DNA from: Corythucha ciliata
Lineage: Eukaryota > Arthropoda > Insecta > Hemiptera > Tingidae
Direction of reading: 5' to 3'
Assembly (NCBI GenBank): GCA_038030265.1
Contig: CM075937.1
Coordinates: 11,284,001-11,348,000 of the forward strand
DNA: 64,000 bases
The notes under the pieces are model-generated. The model ran no database searches. It was not told the origin of the DNA and saw nothing but the letters and a program-made list of their open reading frames with translations. Within the stretch, counting starts at the first letter, position 1; every line of letters begins with the position of its first letter. Of this stretch, positions 23,041 to 34,801 are shown one piece after another. The position numbers and the translations under genes are program-made.

Positions 23041-23160
23041 CCCGTGTGTATTATTTCGTTCACCGGCACTTCACTTAATCCACCCGATGAAAAAAACTCG
23101 TCGAAAAACCACGAAAAAACTCTCGCCTCTCATCTCATCTCGCCTCTAATGCCAGTGTAG

Positions 23161-26100
23161 TCACGGCATATTCGACGACGATCTGTTTTCAACTAAGCCG
23201 GTGGGTAAGAGATTGGTTTACTGTAGGGAATTGGATTGCTTTTCGAGTTTGACTGCTGTAGGCGATTTATGGACCACCAACTCAGACCATAAGCGGATTC
23301 AGTAAACATGTAAGTACGGGGCGAATTCCCGACGTCTCCCGAGCACACATTGCTCTATTGGAGCTTTTGGGGTCCGTATTACAATTCCGGTTTGATACTC
23401 CAGTCTAAAGGCCCGGCTACCCGGCCAGTCTTTCCCTACGGAAAGTTTGAGTGTGTGGACGGCAAAACTGACTGGCTCGTTCAGGCCTCGGGATCAGCTT
23501 GATGGAATTATCATCAGTACTCAAGCTTTAGAGTATTTAACCAGACGATATGACCATCCTGACATAACAAAACAACATTTCCCAGGATGAGTGGTCATTT
23601 TGTGCCACAAAATTGTCCAAGATGGTGAGTTGGACCATTTTCGGGGCGTCGAGAAGTGAAAGAGTGTGGTTCGTGGGGGCTAAATTCCAGTTTTCTGCAT
23701 TAATAGTCAGCGTCTAGCGCGATATTATCAAATCTCTCGAGTAAATGTCATCGTTTCCGTGGAGGGTTTGTCGAATAATTGTGACTTTTCATGATATTTA
23801 TTTTAGGTAGGCTAATTACTCAGTTTGAATGGCTGAATTGTCAATTCACGAGTCGGGGCGTGCACGAGAATAAGCTCAACAGTCAGTTTCTAGGGTCAAT
23901 ACTCTACATATAGTTTGAGTCTAAATTAACGGTTTCCAATAACTGGCAATTAACTCATAGTGGTACAAGCACATTGCAGCATTGTACATCGTAAACCAAC
24001 AATAATACGGCCAAAAATTGCTATGTTTACCCAAAAACATAAGAAAGTATCGTGATTGACATTACAAGAAACTAAAAAGTATCGAGCCAAGAAACGGGCA
24101 CCAGTTGCTTGACATTATCACGCTGCTTTATGGGAGAAATAGGGACATATTTCAGGCCGCAAATGATTAGCTTCACGCTACATTCTGGACGAGGGACACG
24201 TGGCTGGAGGGGCAAGAGAAAGCAGGATCCAAAAACTGTTTTTACGGGGTGTGGTGGGAGGGGGCGAATGTGACCGCTCACTTGATGACCCAGGGGTTCG
24301 AGTTCGATGCACGCAGATGTCGCTGCACCCATGGGCGTTTTCTGATGGGTGGGCAAAGACTATCAGTCCCTCTCATAACCCATACTGCACACACATTACT
24401 GATGTGCGTGTGAATTCAATTCCGCTTCTTTAGGTTTTTTAAAGTACTCGATTTTATGGATTATTGGTGCTCCAACCAATAAGAGAACCAAATTTTGCCA
24501 ATCTTGCCCGCTCAAGATAGTCCATTATTATACAGAGGACAGCACCTTGCAACAGGTGATGTAACGATTTTACTATTTTTATTTTAAGTAATCTAATTGG
24601 GGTGGGGGGGGGGTAAACATGGAATCACAGTTTGCACACGAAATTTCGATAGGCAGAACTTTTGACAACCAACTAGCTACAACTTCAAAGAACTGGTTCC
24701 AGGGAACTTGAGACAGATCTTTCCATTTCATGCTCTGCATTGCAGGGCCTACAACTTTCCCTCCTCCTCCTTCAACACAGAATTTCGCCAGCTCGTCCCT
24801 CTCAAGACCGCGAATGCTGTATTATTTCTTGCTTTTGACCCATCCCTCTCAATTTTGAGGGGTTGACTTTCTGAGAAAAAAATTCCAGGTCCTCTAATTA
24901 AATATCTGATTACGTAGGGGCATGTCACACAAAAGAGTTTGTGTATCACGAAGTCAGCTCGGACTCAATTTTTCACCCTAGCATTGCACGTGCAGCGAAC
25001 TCTGTATTATTTCGTGCTTTTGACCCACCTTAAAAGCAATTTTGCAGGGTGGGCTGATTAAAATAACGAATTTCGCTGCCATGACTCTTCCAGCAATTCA
25101 GCGGGTCTACTGTCACTTACAGAAACCAATTTCGTGGGTTTGGATTCATAAAAATCGAATTTTCTGGGGGTTCGCTCATTAGAGACCCACTCTGTTTCTC
25201 GGCTGCTGATTGACATAGTGAGATAAAAGCCCCCCCCCCACCCTATAACTTAACAAAGCGCTGCGACTGTCTGGTTGCTGTCGGGGCACGTGCCCCTTGA
25301 CACTTTCTTACGTACGGCTCCAAGTTCTGACTTGGCTTCTGAGAGAGGTCGCTCCGAAAATGAACTGACAGAAGTGTTGGGCATACGACTCCAAAAATAT
25401 TCTGAAGAAAATTGTATCAATTAGAGACTATACTGTATTTTAATAAATTCGAATGGTGTGATGGGGCGAAGCAAGAGGTTTCGTTGAAGTGCGATCCCCC
25501 CTACCCCACCACACCAACATTCGCAGTCGGCGCCGGATCGTTGGGTCTGGCCTTACGCACTAGTTTCATCACTCGAACCATGATACAACGTTGTGTTGTT
25601 GTTTAGATTAAGAATCCAAAACATCTATTATCTGTCAGTGACCACGGGTAGTACACACAGACCGTCGATGAAGTTAATAATTCTTAACAAGCATGCACGC
25701 AGGGTTTGTGTACATTGAAGGCAAGCTGTTCATAACAGCCAAAAGTTGATCAGTACCCCATGTTGACTGCTGCTGAACGTCATCTACTTGGGAAGAAACA
25801 GAGCAGAAATAATATAGTTTATTGATTCGTTACCTACTTCATTTATTTAATTGCTTATCTACTGATTTTGTCGGCGGGCAAGCCTATGAAACAACCACAA
25901 TGAGGAAGTAACATAAAAAATAAAAATCGCTGGAGACATTTTCTTTCTGAAGAAAATGGCTAAATATGACCAGGAATTGAATATTAGTGCATAAATGATT
26001 GATTTCGATTTATAGCGAAATAATAAAACTTGCCAATTTTTTTTGTTACCATAAACGGCCGGTCTGTGACTCGTGACGTAACTAAGGGGTCGTGACGCCT

Positions 26101-26558
26101 CTCAACCCTCCGCATCATGGCTGTTATCATGTGTTGCCCCTTCTTGACCATCCCCTTTCTCTAAAGTCCTATTGTTTGATTTGTGGGAAGCCATTGAGAA
26201 GGTTATGCGAAGGCTGTTATTGCGTCACCAGTCCATCTAGCTTATTTCAAATGGGTCCCGCAACCCAATAGTTTTAAAAATTAATAAAAAAATGTAGGGC
26301 CTGATTTTATTTGAACGGATCGTGTTATCATGAGTTTTGGTAACCAAGCTATCAAGATGTCATGATTTTGGAAAATGTGTTACTTCCTCATTCTAGTTCT
26401 GTTATGTGAAATATGCTTTCCCGGCGCGCGCAGGCCGGCTGTCAAGTTTGGTTTATTTGTGAAATCAACTAGAAACTAGAAAGAATAACAAAAAACAGGA
26501 AACTCGAGGTAAAGTACTTCAGCAATCTTGTCATCGGTGTGTATTTTCTGAAAACCAA
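23161..26558. other. Noncoding stretch with decayed repeats
   Basis: No supported gene. At 23205-23300 a short frame reads GKRLVYCREL and later LWTTNSDHK, resembling LOA endonuclease (compare GKLVYCRDEE in the LINE at 28.6 kb), and may be a remnant. At 24817-24842 and 25002-25027 the 26-base string beginning CTGTATTATTTC occurs twice, 185 bp apart. A G run sits at 24602-24613. Confidence 0.5.
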
Positions 26559-26559
26559 T

Positions 26560-27000
26560 CCCAAGTAGCAAAGTTACGTTAATTTTACGTGAAATATTCG
26601 ACGAGAACTGCGTAAATGTTACGTGCATTTCACGTGTCATATCGACGTTAAAATCACGTGAAAATGACTCCCTTTTCTGGTAAATATTTCGTAATTTTGA
26701 TGGGTAATTTTTCGTATATTTCACGTAAATTTTTCGAATACTTTACCGTCAATTTTACGTAAAATACACTGACAAATCTACGAATAATTCACGGTGAATA
26801 TTGCGCAATATTAGTGGTTAAATGTACGAATATTTAACCATTAATTTTACGAAAAATACACCGGCGAATTTACGAATTATTGACAGTGAAATTTTCGCAT
26901 AATTAGTGATTAAATGTCCGAACATTTAACCATTAATTTTACGTGAAGTGCACCGGCAAATCTATGAAAAATTCACGGGCAATATGTATCCCTCCATTTA
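26560..27000 (+). repeat. Terminus-like sequence with three 92-bp tandem units
   Basis: Begins CCCAAGTAGCAAA, which reappears inverted at 34789-34801. It continues as AT-rich DNA rich in TTACGTGAAA and AATTTTACG motifs. From 26751 three tandem copies start at 26751, 26843 and 26935 (period exactly 92), each opening AATTTTACG and, in the first two, closing with TATTTAACCATTA or a variant. No coding content. It resembles a subterminal repeat region of a DNA transposon. Confidence 0.6.
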
Positions 27001-28067
27001 ATTGGCTGGTCCTATGGCAACTCTGCTCCAAAAACGTTTCAGACACCTTGCTGGAATAGACCTAGCGAATGGCAGTACAAAATTAGGCTGATCTTGATAT
27101 AGCTGTAAAAAATGTATTGTCCAATTCACAGAAGAAAATAAATATGAAACATATTCATACCTATATCAGCAATGATGATCATTTTGTTGTCCCTTCTCTT
27201 CAAAATAGCTTATGATATTGGAACCACCGATTTCAAAATATAATTTGATATTTTTAGTAAGATCGCTTAAACTACGAGGGTTAGTGGGTAATGCATGCAA
27301 AGTTGTAGCCGTAGAAGCCCACGTTGTCAGTCTTTCCTCGTTGAGGTGCGTAAAAAACGGACCGGTTTCGGTTGCTCGCCATCATCAGCATATAGACGAA
27401 AACTGTCAGGCTCTGCGAACGCACATAAATAATGTTTCACGATTATAACTCAAATAAGAGCACGATAAAATGGCTATGATGGGAGGGGTGGCTGGTGCCG
27501 CAAAAGATTGGCGAATTCACTTTGGTTTGAGAAACGCTCTGTGGCCACAAAAAAAATTGTTGTAAAAATCAACAGCTGGGGGGGTTTCGAAGCTGATTCA
27601 ATTTCTATTGAAATACGGTACTACTAGGTACGGTTTGGGGACAAAATCTATTTTATTCGATATCTTGGAATTCATCAAATATTTGGACTGGGTACCACAG
27701 AAATTAGAATTTTCGAGAGGTATATGAACGTGAACGAGTAGCGTGGTTATGAGGGGCGGGGGGAATATTACGGCTCTGGTACACGATCAATAATACTGAC
27801 AATATCAAATGGCAAACACGGAAATGTAAAATACATCGAAAAGTGTCCAACTGTGTAAACTTCAGCTGTAGTATATTATTGATCGTGCACAATGGCCTTT
27901 CATATGGGTTTCAGTAAACCCAACCGTTTGGAGATCATCAGAAATCGGTGCCAAAAGTGATTCTGAAATAAAGGCGTACCACTTTACTAGAACTAGAACT
28001 ACGACTGAGATGTCGGTTTGGACACAATTTTTCCTGCAAATACCGATGTAATTTTGTTTTTTAACAT
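27001..28067. other. Noncoding stretch
   Basis: No domain or RNA gene recognised. If the inverted termini at 26560 and 34801 belong to one element, this would be its left interior. Confidence 0.5.
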
Positions 28068-28142
28068 TTCCCCAGAAACTTATAGGTTTTCCTTATAGGA
28101 AACTTATAGGAAGGATCATCCTCCGGCCCCCGGAAGCAGCCG

Positions 28143-28439
28143 ATGGAGGTGGATCAGGTAGCCGCTGCTGTGCGGGGTCCCACCCCCGCACCGCGGCAGG
28201 AAGAGCTATCTGTGGGAACAGCGGTTGGCGCCACGGCATCCGGGCAGTCAACGCAGGTAGCTCCCTCATATGCTAGGCCATCGACTAGCAAGGCGGGGGA
28301 GAGAGGTGATAGTGTCGGACCAGCGGGGGGTGAAAGAGTCCCGAAGGCGGCAGGTCGGGCACGGAAACCCCACCCTACTCCGAGTAAGGCGATGCTGAAG
28401 AAGCAATCGCGGAGTGGGGTACATAAGGGGAATAAGTGA
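28143..28439 (+). pseudogene. C-terminal fragment of LINE ORF1
   Basis: About 98 residues of Ala/Pro/Ser/Gly-rich, basic sequence (MEVDQVAAAVRGPTPAPR to RSGVHKGNK), ending in TGA at 28437-28439. It overlaps the start of ORF2 by four bases, the usual LINE arrangement. The N-terminal part has been lost by 5' truncation, so the ATG at 28143 may be internal. No domain is recognisable. Confidence 0.55.
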
Positions 28440-31400
28440 CCGCTACGGGGTTGCGCTTCCTCCAGGTGAATCTGCATCGTGCGGCAGCGGCGTCGGCCGT
28501 CTTGAGCAGGGTGTTCACTGGGGGAAGCTATGACGTCGCCATGGTTCAGGAGCCATGGGCATGGGAGAGGCAGGTCAAGGGCCTCTCTGCGACAGCAGGT
28601 AAGCTGGTTTACTGTAGGGATGAGGAGCGGCCACGAACTGCGCTGTTTCTAAGTCTCGCAGTGAAATTTTTAACTATGCCAGAATTTCTGTGCAGAGATT
28701 TGACAGCAGTCATCCTGGAAGCCAAGGACGAGGACCGGACCCGGAGGTGTGTGGTAGCTTCCGCGTACTTCCCGGGGGACGCTGAGGTGACGCCGCCGGA
28801 GGAGCTTCAGCGTTTGGTCCTGTACTGCAGCGCGAGGAACCTGCAGCTGATTGTGGGTTGTGATGCGAATGCTCACCATACCATCTGGGGAAGTACAGAT
28901 GTCAATGCCAGGGGTGAGTCACTCTTTCAATTTTTGATGACGCATGACCTGGTGGTGGTAAATCAGGGCTCGATCCCTACTTTCGTGACAAGTGCAAGGA
29001 GTGAGGTCCTGGATGTTACTCTGGCTAGCCAGTTTTTGGCCAATAGTGTCAGAGATTGGAAAGTCATGTCAGAAATATCAATGTCTGACCATAGGCTGAT
29101 TTCGGTTGAGGTCGAGTTTCCTAGGGTTAGAAGTACAGAGTATCGGAATCCCAAGAACGCGGATTGGGAGGTCTTTAAGGGGCATCTTGAACAGGAGTTG
29201 TCTGAGATGGACCTGGACATTCAGTGCCACGCCGATCTCGATAGGGTGGTGGAGGCGATAAGTTCAGCGGTCCTCAGTGCGTATGAGGAAAGCTGTCCTG
29301 CTGTCCTGTTAAGGTGAAGAAGGGGAACAGGGAAGTCCCTTGGTGGAACAACGAGCTGGAGATGCTCAGAAGAGAAACGAGGAGGCTTTACAATAGAGCC
29401 AGATCACGTGGGGAGTGGGAGGCTTATAGGCACTCCCTCACGGAGTATAACAAGGCCCTTAGGAAAGCAAAGCGGGCCACGTGGAGGACCTTCTGTGAGG
29501 GGATGGAGAATGTGTCCGTTATGGGCAGACTACAGAGGGTCATGTCCAAAGAGAGCCCGGGCCAAATTGGTCTAATAAAAAAGGCAGATGGGGCGTATAC
29601 GGAGAGCGCTAAAGAGACCCTGGAGGTCCTCCTGCGAAGCCATTTTCCTGATTCCAGGGATGCAGGGGCCTCAGATGTTCAGGGCGAAGTGGTGGCTGAC
29701 TGCCAGCCAGCAAATAATGCAATATGGAGCGCATCGGGGAAATTGTTTACGCCCGCGAAAATTAAATGGGCTATCGGCTCATTTAAGCCCTATAAATCCC
29801 CTGGGCCGGACGGGATATTCCCGGTCATGTTACAGCGTGGCCTGGAGGTCCTGGAGCCGCGTCTTAGAAGGATATTTAGGGCAAGTTATGCATTATCGTA
29901 TATACCGAAGGCATGGAGGGAGGTCAGGGTTGTGTTCATTCCTAAGTCGGGAGCAAACTCCTCGGCCCAGGCAAAGGCGTACCGACCCATAAGCCTCATG
30001 TCCTTCCTCCTTAAAACAATGGAAAAGGTAATTGGCCTGGATATCAAGGACGGTTGCCTTAAAATTAAACCAATCCAGAGGGGGCAGCATGCCTACCAGG
30101 CGGGCAAGTCTACTGAGACCGCCCTAAACGAACTGGTGGGTAAGGTTGAGAAATCTCTGGAGGCGAAAGAAACTGCGCTGGGCTGCTTTCTGGACATAGG
30201 TGGTGCTTTTGATAACACCACCTATGACTCTATGGAGGCTGCAGTAAGGAGCAGAGGTGTTGATTCATCTTCAGTGAAATGGATCAAGGGGATGCTGGAA
30301 TGCCGCGTCGTGACTTCGGAGCTGGGAGGGGAGACTGTTTCCGTGTTGCCCTCAAGGGGGTGTCCCCAGGGGGGTGTGCTCTCTCCTTTGCTCTGGTTGC
30401 TCGTGGTGGACGAGCTTCTCGCTATCCTAAAGGAGCAGGGTTATGAGGTAGTTGGTTACGCGGATGACCTTGCGATTCTAGTTAGGGGCAAATTTCATGA
30501 TACCATATCCAGTAGGATGCAGGGTGCCCTTAACATAGTGCAGCGATGGTGCAGCAGGCATGGTCTCAGGGTTAACCCTGAGAAGACCACCCTTGTTGCG
30601 TTTACCAGGCGGAGGAAGCTGGCATTAAAGGTAGTTCGACTGAATGGAGAAGTGTTGAAGGTAGGAAAAGAAGTCAAGTACCTTGGAGTTACCCTGGATC
30701 AGGGGCTCAAATGGACCTCGCATATCAAGAGGGTGCTGAATAAGGCCACGTTCGCATTGTGGGCTGGTCGGAAAATGTTTGGCGAAACATGGGGTCTAAA
30801 GCCAAAAATGGTGTTGTGGCTGTATACAGCCGTTGTTAGGCCTATCGTCACCTATGGCTCACTCCTATGGTGGCAGAAGACGAAACAAGGGACAGTCCAG
30901 GCCTTGCTGAGTAAGTTGCAGCGCCAGGCCTGTCTTGGAGTAACGGGTGCTATGCATTCGTGCCCGACGGCAGCCATGGAGGTGTTACTGGACATGCCTC
31001 CCCTGCACTTTCATGTGCAGGCGACCGCATATATGGCGGCGGTGAGACTGCTGCGGGCGGAGTACGTGAAGCGGGGTGTCCAGGTTGGGCACTTGCGTGT
31101 TCTGGAGGAAGTTGCATGTAGTGAGGCGGCTGAAGTCGTTACGGATCTCATGCATGTGAGGATGGATTTTGAGAAACCCTTTAAGGTCGACATAGGCAAC
31201 CGCGACCTTTGGGATAAGGGTTTGCCGAGGTTTAAGCCCGGCACGCAAGTATGGTATACTGATGGATCTGTGAAGGATGGGGGTGCTGGCATTGGGGTCT
31301 TTGGCCCCAGGCTTCAGCATTGGGAGTCCCTTGGAACGACCGCCACCATCTTTCAGGCGGAGATCTATGCTATAGAAGCCTGTGCGCGGAAGATTAGTGA

Positions 31401-32079
31401 GAGGGGTCTCCGGAAAGCGAAGATCTTTATCCTGTCTGACAGCCAGGCGGCTCTTAAGGCCCTAGGCTCAAGCGTCGTGAATTCGAAGCTAGTTTGGGGA
31501 TGTCTTGAAGCCCTCAGGCCTGTGGCAACGGCAAACAGCCTTACTTTGATGTGGGTGCCGGGTCACAAGGGGTTTGAGGGGAATGAAATGGCTGATCAAC
31601 TCGCGAAGAGAGGATCAGAGATGCCTTACGTGGGCCCGGAGCCAAGTCTCGGGGTCACGAAGTCCTTCACGAAGAGGCAGGTGCAGGCGTGGTTGGACGA
31701 AAGGCATCGTGAACACTGGGTTAGACAACCAGGTCTCAGGCAGGCCAAGCTCTTTGTCACTCCAAAGGGACGATCGGAGAAGGGCCTGATCTCTCTGAGC
31801 CGAGGAGACCTTAGAATCTTGGTGGGACTGCTAACGGGACATTGTGCCCTTCGATATACACTCAGACTAATGGAGAAGTCTGACACGGACATTTGCAGAT
31901 TTTGCGACCTGGCCGTGGAAACAGCAGAGCACGTACTGTGTGAGTGCCAGGCTCTGGGGCGGTTACGCTTTCTACATCTTGGAAATGATGTGCTTCAACC
32001 GGAGGACATCTCCAGGATGGCTACGGGAAATATCCTCAACTTCGTTAAGGAGTGGTGGTGGAGGACGCTTGAAAGCTAG
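28436..32079 (+). pseudogene. LOA-like LINE ORF2: endonuclease-RT-RNase H, one frameshift
   Basis: Makes target-primed cDNA. The endonuclease (28436-29317) retains QVNLHR, VQEPWAW, GCDANAHHTIWGS and MSDHRLIS. A single one-base shift at about 29310 (after SCPAVLL) moves the rest to another frame, 29314-32079. RT shows motif A FLDIGGAFDNTTYD, GCPQGGVLSPLLW and YADDLAIL at about 30459. RNase H shows all four acidic residues: YTDGS (31257), QAEIYAIEA, LSDSQAAL and GNEMADQLA. The tail CRFCDLAVETAEHVLCEC is a Cys/His motif. The first codon visible at the overlap is GTG in place of the expected ATG. No other stop was seen over some 1,210 codons, so inactivation looks recent. Confidence 0.9.
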
Positions 32080-32196
32080 CGTCTTTCTTGGCAGGGCAAC
32101 CTGAGGGGACACTACAATAGATCTTATAGGTCGAGTTTGGTAGGAGATAGTTTCTTCTGGGCTTCCCTCCCCGTTTAAAAAAAAAAAAAAAAACAA

Positions 32197-32227
<31 letters not shown>
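32080..32227 (+). other. LINE 3' UTR and A-tail
   Basis: About 95 bp after the ORF2 stop, then about 50 bases almost all A. Tail length this close to unbroken points to recent retrotransposition. Confidence 0.8.
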
Positions 32228-32231
<4 letters not shown>

Positions 32232-32240
32232 CCACAGAAA

Positions 32241-34320
32241 AACCTTGTGCACAGAACAGCACAAGATGGAGCGCAACATAGAACAAAATTATTTGAGTAC
32301 GACCCTTACACGCGTCAATTGCCTCTTAATCCAAGACAAATAGTTATTTCAACGTGCAGCTCTTAGCAAGTTCACTTACGAGTACCTAGATCCCAGAGCA
32401 TGGAATTTGAACAATTTTACCCTTTTTATTGACGGGTTATTTTTAGGGTGGGTATATTTACATTAAATATTTAAATCCATGAGATTCCTCCCATGAGCGG
32501 AACGGAGTTTCTATCAACATACAAATGATATCCGCAGGACGATTCATTTTTACCTCAGTAAGAGGACTATTGAAGTATGTATTAAAAGCGTCAAATAGAA
32601 TAAAAAATATTGACTAAACGATGTTTTTCTACTCATCGTTGGGAAGAATCAAGAACAGAAACGGAAATAATTAATCAGGTACAAGAAGGTATCACACTGC
32701 CGCGACCTGCCGGCCCGATAACTCACGAGATTGATAAAATAATATAAATATATAAATTCTAGTCTTCACCATCCGATCATAACGTTTATTTTCTACTTGT
32801 TAGCCGTCGCCTAACGAACTCACGCGCTTTAGGCGAGGCAGAGGGCACCCCCTGGCCACTTTATCCTTTCCTCTACTCGTTCACCATCTAGGCACCTTAG
32901 GCAACGGTTAACATTTTTCCTCGCCCATCGGTTTCTCAGGGGGGATCTTTGGATCTGCACCTCTACCGTCAATGAAGCGGACCAATTCAACTAATATAAG
33001 TGTCCATTTAGCCGCTAGAGGACATCCGAGGCAAACTTAATTTTTGTGACCGTACATAATGACTTTTTTTCATTTTTAAAACCAAAAAAGGATATTTTTT
33101 AAATTAATTTAACCCTTGATTTCTGTTGTTTTTCTTCCTGAGGCGATGCCTACCTTGCTTCAGCTGAAAAACCGCCACTGCTACAATATACAATTCTGTA
33201 AAGCGTGAATAGAAAAGAGTCGGAATTTGAAATCTAACCACACATTGCACGTTGCACGTGGATACGAATACGATAACAACGGAAAACAACCACCTTATCA
33301 GTTATCAAGAAAGCTCCAACGGACGTAAAACGTCATGAGTTCTTCGAGTACGATTCTTTTCTTTCAAAGTTAAATTAAATTTATTGTTGTGTAAAATGAA
33401 TTATATTTCATTTATTAAGATGGATTTCTTCCCCCCTCACATCATGAAAGCAGGCCAGATCATTTTAAAAATCGGCGATGGTCGGGAGGGCATGTGGTGT
33501 GGCGAATAAAAGCAATATTTAACGCTATTTCAGACCTATGCAAATTCCTCATTATTCCATTGTGACGAAAAGAGAATTATTCAAGTTAAATCAGAAATTA
33601 ACGTCTGGAACGTCGGATTCCTTAACGTTCTGTTCGTCCGGCAAACGTTCCATGCGATCTGGGAAAGCCCAGGGGAAGGGAACAAGAGGGAAACGGAGCA
33701 AATGTAGAAGAATCAAAAGGTAGAAGGGAAAGCACATGTCCAGCGCACGTGGAGTGCCACCACTACCCATTTGCCCTTCTCACAAATTAATGCCACTTGA
33801 TTATCCTTGTGCTTCAAAATTCTGCTAGAGAATTCAAAATAAAGACCTTCAAGTACTATTTGTATTTTCAGAAAGGTTTAAAGTTGGTGGGGGATAGCAG
33901 GGGACAAATGTTTGAAAAGATCGAGAAATCCATGTTATTTCTGCTGGCGCTTCAGAATTCGTTTCCATAATTGTATGTAACACACGTCTGCATTCACCGC
34001 GAGAAATTTCTCAACAAAAAATTAAGGGGAATGGGTATTGAGAGATTACATTTAAAAAACGCTGAATTTCACTCGACTTGGGTAAACGATTTTGAGGAAA
34101 ATATAAATGATTGGATAGAATGTTTGGCCCATTTTCACCATGAAAATTGATCACGCTTAAAATTGATCGTGATTAGGTGTCAATAGCGATCCATATGAAT
34201 TCTGATGAAATTGTTTACGTAGTAATCATGATTAGTCGTTGATCGTAGTTAAGACTGAGCATGTCAATAATTAGAATGTACTGTACACACATTTTTAAAA
34301 ACAGAAAATTCCTGTTAACT
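32241..34320. other. AT-rich noncoding stretch
   Basis: No gene, RNA or clear element found. The stretch at 33538-33723 is open but without a domain. It would be the right interior of the putative element bounded by 26560 and 34801. Confidence 0.5.
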
Positions 34321-34801
34321 GAGGGAAAATACATGTACGTGCAAAAACCGTCAAAAAGTTATCGTCAAATTGACGTAAAAATGCGCACGTGTTGGTATTT
34401 CACCAGAAATTTACATTAAATTCTGGGAAAATACATACACGTGCAATAACCACAAAAATATTATCGTCAAATTAACGTTAAAATTCACACGTGCGATATT
34501 TTACCAGAAACTTAACGTCAAATTAAGGGAAAATAAATTTACGTGAAATAACCGCTAAAATATTATCGTCAAATTAACGTTAAAAAACGCTCGTGCGTTA
34601 TTTTACCAAGATTTGATATTTTTTAAATTCACAACGTTAAACTCACGTACATTCACAACGTTAAATTCACGTGAATTACGCACTCGTTTAATTTACGTTC
34701 ATTAATTCACGTTAATATTTCGTGAAAATAACGAAAAATACGTAATTTTCACGGCCAACACCAAAAATTAACGTAAATTTCACGTGTTTTTGCTACTTGG
34801 G
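34321..34801 (-). repeat. Inverted counterpart terminus with three ~101-bp tandem units
   Basis: Ends TTTGCTACTTGGG, the exact complement of the 13 bases at 26560. The string ATCGTCAAAT recurs at 34361, 34463 and 34564, giving spacings of 102 and 101 bases; the surrounding AACGTTAAAA, ACGTGCAATAACC and TTTTACCAGAAA motifs repeat with it. The sequence style (many TTACGTGAA-type motifs) matches the region at 26560-27000, but the tandem unit differs in length. Confidence 0.6.

Larger units (their letters stand above)
13604..23160 (-). mobile_element. LOA-like LINE, multiply broken, split by a gypsy insertion
   Basis: A non-LTR retrotransposon reading right to left: ORF1 (23040 to about 21780), then ORF2 with endonuclease (21605), RT, RNase H and a CCHC-like tail. 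The last 16 codons and stop lie at 13729-13679, beyond a 4.5 kb gypsy element. RT followed by RNase H and the WWN-containing linker place it near the LOA clade. Many frameshifts and stops plus an RT-thumb deletion show age. The 5' UTR lies at about 23041-23160 (end not defined). The 3' end merges into the neighbouring A-run at about 13603. Confidence 0.8.
28080..32227 (+). mobile_element. LOA-like LINE, 5'-truncated, nearly intact ORF2
   Basis: A 4.1 kb LINE on the plus strand: the C-terminal end of ORF1, complete ORF2 (endonuclease, RT, RNase H, Cys/His tail), a short 3' UTR and a long A-tail (32177-32227, broken only by two C). The 5' end lies in ORF1, marking it as a truncated insertion. 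A possible target duplication is TTCCCCAGAAA at 28068-28078 against TTCCACAGAAA at 32230-32240 (one mismatch). Only one frameshift is evident in ORF2, so the insertion is young compared with the LOA copy at 13.6-23.2 kb, which belongs to a different family. Confidence 0.9.
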
